A stretch of DNA of 64,000 bases, taken from the NCBI GenBank assembly GCA_964390905.1, contig CAYMLO010000044.1, forward strand, positions 1 to 64,000. Direction: 5' to 3'. The stretch is from JAFGLZ01 sp964390905. Lineage in GTDB: Bacteria > Planctomycetota > Phycisphaerae > UBA1845 > JAFGLZ01. Of this stretch, positions 58,576-64,000 are shown piece by piece. Numbering within the stretch: the first letter of the stretch is position 1; each line of letters begins with the position of its first letter. The notes below the pieces were generated by a model. The model was not told where the DNA came from. It searched no databases and worked only from the letters and a program-made list of their open reading frames with translations. The translations under genes and the position numbers were made by a program.

Positions 58576-59667
58576 ATGACGGATCGCCCCGCCAAAGAGG
58601 CACGATGGACCCCGCGGTTGGTGTTCTGGGAGACGACGGCGGCCTGCAATCTGGCCTGCGTGCACTGCCGTCGGCTGGACGTGGCCCGCGAGCTGAGCAA
58701 GTCGGACATGACCACCGACCAGGCCGAGCGGATGATCGATCAGTTGGCCGCGTTCGCCAAGCCGATCCTCGTCTTCTCCGGCGGCGAGCCGCTGATGCGG
58801 CCCGACGTGTTCGACCTGGCCGGTCGGGCCCGCGGCCATGGCTTGATGACGGCGCTGGCGACCAACGGTACGATGATCGACCCGCCGATGGCCGACCGTA
58901 TCGCGTCGGTGGGTTTCGATCGGGTCAGCATCTCGCTCGACGGTGCGGATGCCGCTACGCATGACGCCTTCCGGCAGCTGCCCGGCTCGTTCGGCCAGGC
59001 GCTGTCCGGGTTGCGGCACTTGCGCGAGGTCAGCGTGCCGACACAGGTCAACTGCACCATTGCTCGCCACAACGCCGATCAGATTCCCGACGTGATGAAG
59101 CTGGCCGAGCGGATCGGCGCGGTGGCCGCCCATTTCTTCTTGCTCGTCCCGGTGGGTTGCGGAGAGCAGATCGCCGCCGACCAGATGCTCTCGGACGAGG
59201 AAACCGAGGAGCGACTGGGCCAGCTGTACGAGCTGAGCGCGACCAGCGCGCTGCAGGTCAAGGCCACCTGCGCCCCGCACTACTACCGCATCGTCAGACA
59301 GCGGCGCAGCCGGTCTGGGCGGGGTGCGGATCCGCCCGGTCGGTCGCGGGGCGGGCATCCGATGCACGCGATGACCAAGGGGTGTCTGGCGGGGACGGGC
59401 GTGTGCTTCGTGTCGCACACGGGCGAGGTGTTTCCGTGCGGGTATCTGCCCGTTGTGGCCGGCAACGTACTGCAGCAGGACTTCGCCGAGATCTGGCGGT
59501 CGAGCGAGGTGTTTGAGCGGCTCCGCGACCCGGAGCTGCTGACGGGCAAGTGCGGGCGGTGCGAGTTCAAGGGCGTGTGCGGGGGGTGTCGGGCGCGGGC
59601 CTATCACGAGTTTGGCGATTACCTCGCCCAAGAGCCGTTCTGTGTCTACGAGCCGACGGAGAGATAA
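58576..59667 (+). CDS. ahbD-like: Radical SAM/SPASM protein, AhbD-like heme synthase
   Basis: 363 residues. Radical SAM cluster motif CNLACVHC near residue 24 (CxxxCxxC after TTAA), SGGEPLMRPD, ISLDGADAATHDAFR. The C-terminal part fits the AhbD/NirJ group: KATCAPHYYRIVRQR, AMTKGCLAGTGVCFVSHTG, EVFPCGYLPVVAGNV and the SPASM cysteines GKCGRCEFKGVCGGCRARAY. AhbD removes the propionate carboxyls of Fe-coproporphyrin III to give heme b in the siroheme-dependent pathway. No other ahb gene is in the window, so pathway membership is inferred. AGGAGT lies 5 nt before the ATG. Confidence 0.82.
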   Translation: MTDRPAKEARWTPRLVFWETTAACNLACVHCRRLDVARELSKSDMTTDQAERMIDQLAAFAKPILVFSGGEPLMRPDVFDLAGRARGHGLMTALATNGTMIDPPMADRIASVGFDRVSISLDGADAATHDAFRQLPGSFGQALSGLRHLREVSVPTQVNCTIARHNADQIPDVMKLAERIGAVAAHFFLLVPVGCGEQIAADQMLSDEETEERLGQLYELSATSALQVKATCAPHYYRIVRQRRSRSGRGADPPGRSRGGHPMHAMTKGCLAGTGVCFVSHTGEVFPCGYLPVVAGNVLQQDFAEIWRSSEVFERLRDPELLTGKCGRCEFKGVCGGCRARAYHEFGDYLAQEPFCVYEPTER

Positions 59668-59677
59668 GGGGACGGGG

Positions 59678-60181
59678 CTACAGCCTGCTGCCGCACTTGG
59701 GGCACCACCAGGATCCGTCCTCTTTGATCTTGGGCGTGACCCATTGGCGGCACTTGCTGTTGTGGCAGCGAACGAGGGGGTAGAGGGTCTTCTGCTTGCA
59801 CCGGGGGCACTCGGCGGGCCAGTCGTCGAAGTCGCGTTCCACCATGATCGTGACGCGTTCCTTGAGCCGCTTGCAGCTTGGGCTGACGCAGCGGACGGTG
59901 ACGGGGACCAGCTCGGCGGGACTGCCCATGTCGGCCGATGGCGCGATCCATTGTCCGACGCCGTGGAGGATCAGCGCCACGACCAGCCCGCCGCACAGGA
60001 TCACACCGACGCGGAACGCGGGCGATTTGGTCAGTGCCCGCGGATCTTCGCGAGCTTCTTCGATGAATTGGCGGAACTGTTGGGGAGCCGTTGGGAGCCA
60101 GACGCGGATCGCTTCGACCGCCTTGGCAAGCCGCTGGGTCAGTCTCTGGTTCATCCAAACTCGCCCTGCCGACCGGAACAT
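59678..60181 (-). CDS. Single-helix membrane protein with cytoplasmic/periplasmic zinc ribbons
   Basis: 167 residues if it starts at the ATG at 60181 (GAGG 5 nt upstream); an ATG at 60154 is also possible. The N-terminal ~60 residues are helical and basic, a hydrophobic helix VGVILCGGLVVALILHGVG follows, and the C-terminal ~80 residues contain three cysteine pairs: CVSPSC, CPRCKQKTLYPLVRC/CHNSKC and CPKCGSRL. This suggests two zinc-binding knuckles on one side of the membrane. Related in style to the lipoprotein at 7408-8226. No known function. Convergent with the AhbD-like gene, 10 bp between stops. Confidence 0.75.
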   Translation of the reverse strand: MFRSAGRVWMNQRLTQRLAKAVEAIRVWLPTAPQQFRQFIEEAREDPRALTKSPAFRVGVILCGGLVVALILHGVGQWIAPSADMGSPAELVPVTVRCVSPSCKRLKERVTIMVERDFDDWPAECPRCKQKTLYPLVRCHNSKCRQWVTPKIKEDGSWWCPKCGSRL

Positions 60182-60354
60182 CGCAGCCTCATGAGATTCT
60201 ATGGGGCCCACCGGGGGTCGTCAAACGAGCCGCGCAGCGCGCCTGGGTGCGTGAAGTGGCGTCCTTGCCTGCCGTGCTTGACCGCGGTGGGCCCAAGAGA
60301 TACGCTTGCATGATAGATGGATTGCCCACGCCATCCCGCGTTGATGGCGTGGGT

Positions 60355-60427
60355 GGGGGTGTAGCTCAGTTGGTAGAGCAACGGCCTTTTAAGCCGTAGG
60401 TCCTGGGTTCGAGTCCCAGCGCCCTCA
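60355..60427 (+). tRNA. tRNA-Lys (anticodon UUU)
   Basis: 73 nt with a full cloverleaf: acceptor GGGGGTG/CGCCCTC, D-arm GCTCAGTTGGTAGAGC, anticodon stem ACGGC/GCCGT around CTTTTAA (anticodon TTT), T-arm CTGGG-TTCGAGT-CCCAG and discriminator A. CCA is not encoded. The decayed vapC stub begins about 20 bp downstream on the other strand. Confidence 0.97.
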
Positions 60428-60450
60428 TTGGGTCAGGCCCAGCCAGCCGG

Positions 60451-60498
60451 TCACTTCTCTTGTCCGCACGGGACATTGGCATCGAGGACGACCTTTAC
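60451..60498 (-). pseudogene. Stub of a PIN-domain (VapC-type) toxin gene
   Basis: Starting at the last codon of the antitoxin gene in another frame, the minus strand reads VKVVLDANV followed by PCGQEK and a stop. VVLDANV is the conserved first strand of PIN-domain toxins with its catalytic Asp, and the position matches the usual overlapping vapB-vapC order. No valid start codon remains and the rest of the domain is missing; the tRNA-Lys gene follows. I infer loss of the toxin by deletion next to the tRNA. Confidence 0.6.
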
Positions 60499-60719
60499 GA
60501 GATGGCCTCAAAGATGTCGTTCTCGCTCGTGAAGCCGGCAGCCTGAGCGAGTTGTCGGACCTCTCCGGCGTCCTGCCGAAACTGCTCGACCGCGACCCAG
60601 CGGCGAAGCAGCTCCCGCAGGGCCTCGCCCGGCGTGCAGTTCTGCCGCCGACAGATCTCCTGGATCTGCTCGTTCAGCTCATTCGGGATGTCGACGCTCA
60701 AGGTGACCACGGCTTCCAC
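60495..60719 (-). CDS. Ribbon-helix-helix antitoxin-like protein (VapB type)
   Basis: 74 residues from a GTG at 60719 with GGGAGGT 6 nt upstream. The N-terminal strand VVTLSVDIPNELNEQIQEIC and the following helix RRQNCTPGEALRELLRRWVAV form an RHH/CopG DNA-binding fold; the C-terminal tail (VRQLAQAAGFTSENDIFEAI) is the kind that wraps a PIN toxin. Expected to be a dimeric repressor of its own operon. The toxin that should follow is only a stub, so this is an orphan antitoxin, perhaps kept as a regulator or as protection against related toxins. Confidence 0.83.
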   Translation of the reverse strand: MEAVVTLSVDIPNELNEQIQEICRRQNCTPGEALRELLRRWVAVEQFRQDAGEVRQLAQAAGFTSENDIFEAIS

Positions 60720-60938
60720 TATGCGACCTCCCTGGCCGAAGGGAGAGGGGGAAGGACGGTTCGACCTTCACGAGGCATCCTTGCGGATGTCCTCTTGGGA
60801 TGAGTAGCTGGCCTGGCGGGCGTACGTTTCGGTCGTGCGGGCCAGTTCGCGGAACCCGCCCGAACGGGTACCATCGGCGTATTCCTCTGCAGACGAGATC
60901 GGACACCAAGGAGGCGGGGCGGGACGCGATGGTCTCGC

Positions 60939-60966
60939 TTGACCTGAAGACCCGCGTTGGTAAACT
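60939..60966 (+). promoter_or_regulatory. Candidate promoter for the regulatory-domain/redoxin gene
   Basis: TTGACC (60939-60944), 16 nt spacer, TAAACT (60961-60966), giving a leader of about 47 nt. Nothing else was recognised in 60720-60938 apart from the antitoxin gene's ribosome-binding site at its left edge. Confidence 0.55.
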
Positions 60967-61019
60967 GGCTCGCTGACGTGAGATAGATGGGAAATATCCA
61001 AAAAGAAGGACGGCGAGCC

Positions 61020-63470
61020 ATGACACGATTTGGCGAACCTGACGGTTTGGGGCAGACGCATTTGTTTCGGTGGAGAGGGCTGGCGCGGACCGTGCCGCTG
61101 ATGGGGCTGGCGGTCACGTTGGGTGGGCTGCCCAGTCTGGCTCGTGAGACCGGCGCTATTCCCGTGTCGCTGCGTGCGATGGCGTCGTCCCTGCCCATCG
61201 CATCGAAGGGGGGTGCGGCCAGCCGTCCGGGGCCGACCGGAACGACGCGGGCGACGTCCCGTCCTGCGCGGGTGACGCTTCGGGCTCGTGTGGTCGACGA
61301 CCAGGGCAATCCCGTCCAAGGTGCCCGGATCACCGTCGCCGGGCGCAAGGCCCGGTGGGGGCTCCTGGCTCGGATCCTTCGGAGGCCCACGAAGACCGAC
61401 CCAGAGGGGCGGTTCACGCTTCGCAGCATGAAGGCGGGTCAGCTCAAACTGATCATATCGACAACCGGGTTCAGGCGAGTGGAACGCAGACTGGATCTGC
61501 GCCCGGGCATGGCCCCGGTCGATATCCGGCTCGAGGGCGGGCATCCGATCCGCGTGCGGTTCGTCAACGCCCAAGGCGAGCCCGTCCCGGATGTCCATGT
61601 CCTCGTCACCACCGATGAACCGGCGTCGGCCGCGGACAGTCTCCGGACGGACGCGCAGGGCCGGCTCGTCTGGCACGCGCCGACCGAGGCCGCGGCGACG
61701 TTCCTGGCGTTCTCCGCACAGTACAAGCAGTCGGAGAAGACCCTCACCCCGGGGCCGACCGAACACGTCGTCGTGCTGCAGAGCCCGCTCCATATCTGTG
61801 GGACCGTGAAAGACGCTGAGACCGGCAGCCCCATCAAGGACTTCCGCATTCGCCTGACCGGCGACGGGATGACCCCCACGCTCGTGCACGCACTCGGGGG
61901 CGACGCATGGAACTCGGATCCCGCCAAACCGGGCCAGATCGGCATTGGCTTGGGCGTCTTGCCGAGCATGCTGGAAGACGAGCCCGCGCAGTTCGTCATT
62001 GAGGCAGACGGCTACGCGCTTCATACGACCGAACCGATCAAACTGAACCGTGAGACGGTTACGCTGGAGGTGAAGCTGAGGCGCGAGGCCTGGATCACCG
62101 GCGTCGTCTGCACACCCGACGGTGAGCCTGCCGGCGAAGCCATCGTGGCTCAGGCATCCGCGAAGTCGTGGGTGCACATCAAGAACCGCAAGCTGGACCG
62201 TTCCCTTACCCACGGGGAGCTGAGGCACGCGATCGCCAAAGCGGATGGGACGTTCACCGTCCCCAAGCTGCCCGAGGCGTTCGGGCTGGTCGTCTTGCAC
62301 GAGGCCGGCTGCCTGATCGTCAGCGGCGAGAAGCTTGGCAACCGGACGCCCTGCAAGCTGGTGCTCGTTCCCTGGGCTCGCGTTGAGGGCCAGGTGCGAA
62401 TCGGCGGGAAGCCAGCGGCGGATCGGGAGGTCGAGGTCACCACAGACGGACCGCGTGAGGACGCCCTGCCCCACGTCATGCACGAGTGTACCGCCAGGAC
62501 GGATGATCAGGGAGGTTTCGTCTTCCAGCGCGTTCTGCCTGGGGAGGGTAGGATCGGCTATCGTCCCGGACCGCCCGTTCACCACATTCCGTTGTCGCAT
62601 CTTTCCGAGATCGCCTTGCCGGCCGGCAAGACGAAGCGCGTGACGCTGGGCGGGCGGGGTCGGCCGGTGATCGGGCGCATCGTCCTGCCGGACGACGTCG
62701 ATGCCCGCCGGCTCGTCTGGAACACACTGCACAACCAGGTGAACCCAGCCCTTCGCCCCAACAGCTCCGAGCAGCTCATGCTCGGGATGGATCCTGAACA
62801 AGTACCACGAGGCATCCTGGTCGCCATCGAGCGTGACGGGCGGTTTCGTGCGGAGGACGTGCCCGCTGGACGCTATGTCCTCAAGGTCAACGTTCATCGA
62901 AGGCGATCGCGCCGGCCGCTCCTCATGGGAGAGGAAGTCGGCACGGTGCGACATCGCCTCCGTGTGGATCGGATCCCCGGCGGACGCAGTGACGAGCCGC
63001 TCGATCTCGGTGACATTCCGCTGCATGTGCGCAAGAAGCTCGTGCCCGGCCAGCAGGCGCCCGTCCTGAGTGGCAAGACGCTGGGGGGCAAGCCCACCCG
63101 GCTTGCCGACTACCGCGGCAAGGTCGTGCTGCTGCATTTCTGGAAGATGCCCCGTGATCAAGAAACCGCTCGGTTCATCGCCATCCACCGCAGGTTTGCC
63201 AGCCACCCGAAGTTCCAGATGCTGGGCGGCGCGTTCCACTCGAGGAGGATGGCCAAGCGCCTGGCCGGACGGGCCGGGATGACCTGGCCACAGATCGCCA
63301 TCGACGATGAGGAGGAGAAGGCCGTGCAGATAGCCTACGGCCTACCCCTGAGCATCACGATCGAGGCCATGCCGCCGATCCTGATCGGCCCGGACGGCAA
63401 GGTGATCGAGGTGATCGACAAGGGCTCGCGGCTCCTGCCGGTGATCCGCAAGGCCGTGGGGAATCCCTGA
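61020..63470 (+). CDS. Exported multi-domain protein: carboxypeptidase-regulatory-like modules plus a cysteine-less redoxin domain
   Basis: 816 residues from the ATG at 61020 (AAGGA 10 nt upstream). A signal-type segment (LARTVPLMGLAVTLGGL), a short linker and then several Ig-like CarboxypepD_reg modules (VTLRARVVDDQGNPVQGARI, HPIRVRFVNAQGEPVPDVHV, LHICGTVKDAETGSPIKDF, EAWITGVVCTPDGEPAGEAI, RVEGQVRIGGKPAADREVEV). The last ~150 residues are a TlpA/AhpC-like fold (VPGQQAPVLSGKTLGGKPTR, YRGKVVLLHFW, AMPPILIGPDGKVIEV). Where redoxins have WCxxC, this has HFWKMPRD without cysteine, so it should not do thiol chemistry. Probably an extracytoplasmic binding or scaffold protein. Confidence 0.82.
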   Translation: MTRFGEPDGLGQTHLFRWRGLARTVPLMGLAVTLGGLPSLARETGAIPVSLRAMASSLPIASKGGAASRPGPTGTTRATSRPARVTLRARVVDDQGNPVQGARITVAGRKARWGLLARILRRPTKTDPEGRFTLRSMKAGQLKLIISTTGFRRVERRLDLRPGMAPVDIRLEGGHPIRVRFVNAQGEPVPDVHVLVTTDEPASAADSLRTDAQGRLVWHAPTEAAATFLAFSAQYKQSEKTLTPGPTEHVVVLQSPLHICGTVKDAETGSPIKDFRIRLTGDGMTPTLVHALGGDAWNSDPAKPGQIGIGLGVLPSMLEDEPAQFVIEADGYALHTTEPIKLNRETVTLEVKLRREAWITGVVCTPDGEPAGEAIVAQASAKSWVHIKNRKLDRSLTHGELRHAIAKADGTFTVPKLPEAFGLVVLHEAGCLIVSGEKLGNRTPCKLVLVPWARVEGQVRIGGKPAADREVEVTTDGPREDALPHVMHECTARTDDQGGFVFQRVLPGEGRIGYRPGPPVHHIPLSHLSEIALPAGKTKRVTLGGRGRPVIGRIVLPDDVDARRLVWNTLHNQVNPALRPNSSEQLMLGMDPEQVPRGILVAIERDGRFRAEDVPAGRYVLKVNVHRRRSRRPLLMGEEVGTVRHRLRVDRIPGGRSDEPLDLGDIPLHVRKKLVPGQQAPVLSGKTLGGKPTRLADYRGKVVLLHFWKMPRDQETARFIAIHRRFASHPKFQMLGGAFHSRRMAKRLAGRAGMTWPQIAIDDEEEKAVQIAYGLPLSITIEAMPPILIGPDGKVIEVIDKGSRLLPVIRKAVGNP

Positions 63471-63518
63471 GGCATCGCCGTGGCTCGTTCCTCGTCGGAC
63501 GCAGTGGCCTTTAGATTG

Positions 63519-64000
63519 CTACTCCTCGCAAGCGGTGTGCAGCCCGTTCTTCACGACGAAGCGCGGGTCGCCCTCTTGGAGTTGACCAGCTGGCCGCCGA
63601 CCGGATCCGGCCATCTTCTTGGCAGAATCGCCGAGGTCCTCCCTCATCCGGTCGGCGAGTTTCTTGATGGCGGCCACGACATCGGGGTGCTGATCTTTGA
63701 CGTCGTTGGTCTCGCCGACGTCGTTGGCCAGATCGAACAAGGCCAGGCCGATCTTGGCCTTTTCGTAGGGCGCGGGTTTGCCCCCCGTGCCGCCCTTGCG
63801 CCCACCGAGCGTGCGGTAGCGGTGGGGGAAGTGCAGCTTCCACCGCCCCATGCGGATGGCCTGGAGCTCACGACCGTAGTAGAAGTAATAGGCCTCGTGG
63901 GGTGAGGTGGCCCCGGGTTGGCCTTTCACCAACGGCCAGATGTTCTTCCCGTCGATCTTGTGGTCCGGCAAGGTGGCTCCGATCAGATGGGCGATCGTGG
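63519..64000 (-). CDS. Sulfatase, C-terminal part (5' end beyond the window)
   Basis: About 160 codons open to the right edge. Near the edge it reads TIAHLIGATLPDHKIDGKNI, the conserved region before the C-terminal subdomain of type I sulfatases (usually LPT-A-LAG--LP---DG). Then comes YFYYGRELQAIRMGRWKLHF, LFDLANDVGETNDVKDQHPD and a helical tail, all usual for arylsulfatase-type enzymes. The catalytic Cys/Ser-x-Pro-x-Arg motif lies outside the window. Abundant secreted sulfatases are a planctomycete trait, for desulfating polysaccharides. Confidence 0.9.
   Translation of the reverse strand, partial: TIAHLIGATLPDHKIDGKNIWPLVKGQPGATSPHEAYYFYYGRELQAIRMGRWKLHFPHRYRTLGGRKGGTGGKPAPYEKAKIGLALFDLANDVGETNDVKDQHPDVVAAIKKLADRMREDLGDSAKKMAGSGRRPAGQLQEGDPRFVVKNGLHTACEE

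Noticed and set aside
60768..63239. 823-codon minus-strand frame
   Set aside because: Shadow of the regulatory-domain/redoxin gene, which has signal peptide, promoter and repeated domains on the plus strand.

Overview
The window looks like chromosome from an uncultured planctomycete, probably of the Phycisphaerae type. This is inferred from several traits: high G+C, a PEP-CTERM protein, many short CxxC zinc-ribbon proteins, bactofilins, secreted glycosidase-like and sulfatase genes without SusC/SusD partners, and a palindromic repeat whose translation (GMGILPM...HGRDARAT) is familiar from planctomycete genomes. No ribosomal or marker-gene block is present to fix the lineage.

Layout. 1-9.9 kb: two tandem paralogous zinc-ribbon membrane proteins (the first cut by the edge), a polytopic glycosyltransferase-like protein, glyA, a Ste24-like M48 protease, a zinc-ribbon lipoprotein and a secreted clan-CD (legumain-like) peptidase. 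9.9-12.7 kb: an accessory patch with two nearly identical 62-63 bp hairpin repeats bracketing a lower-GC P-loop kinase, a 5'-truncated HigA antitoxin, a tiny His/Arg/Asp-rich lipoprotein, an MJ0042-type zinc ribbon and an IS3 remnant. 12.7-22.9 kb: a Tad/Flp pilus operon on the minus strand in the order flp, cpaA, tadE-like, cpaB, cpaC/rcpA, cpaE/tadZ, cpaF/tadA, tadB, tadC, with a structured leader and a 12 bp stem-loop after flp. 23.2-27 kb: two bactofilins (one with an N-terminal zinc ribbon), a CLC transporter with CBS domains and tsaE.

27-45.5 kb is a secreted carbohydrate/glycan-oriented island: a URO-D-like methyltransferase, a GHL10-type glycosidase, a zinc metalloprotease with six equal 68-residue repeats, a four-gene minus-strand operon (FG-GAP propeller fused to a DUF4091 glycosidase, alpha/beta hydrolase, second GHL10-like protein, sialidase-like propeller), a divergent phosphoesterase-PQQ propeller fusion and a second sialidase-like protein. 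45.6-50 kb holds a DUF4190 protein, an SDR/SSS-symporter operon and a hydroxyacid-oxoacid transhydrogenase.

50-64 kb: a PEP-CTERM protein behind a strong promoter and long folded leader, two translationally coupled methyltransferases, an MBL-fold hydrolase, a 21-G homopolymer inside a palindromic-repeat patch, a TPR lipoprotein, gamma-glutamyltransferase, a solitary pilT, an AhbD-like heme synthase, tRNA-Lys(UUU) beside a ribbon-helix-helix antitoxin with a decayed VapC stub, a regulatory-domain/redoxin fusion lacking its cysteines, and the C-terminus of a sulfatase. Functions come from motifs and remembered family features; no database search was possible.
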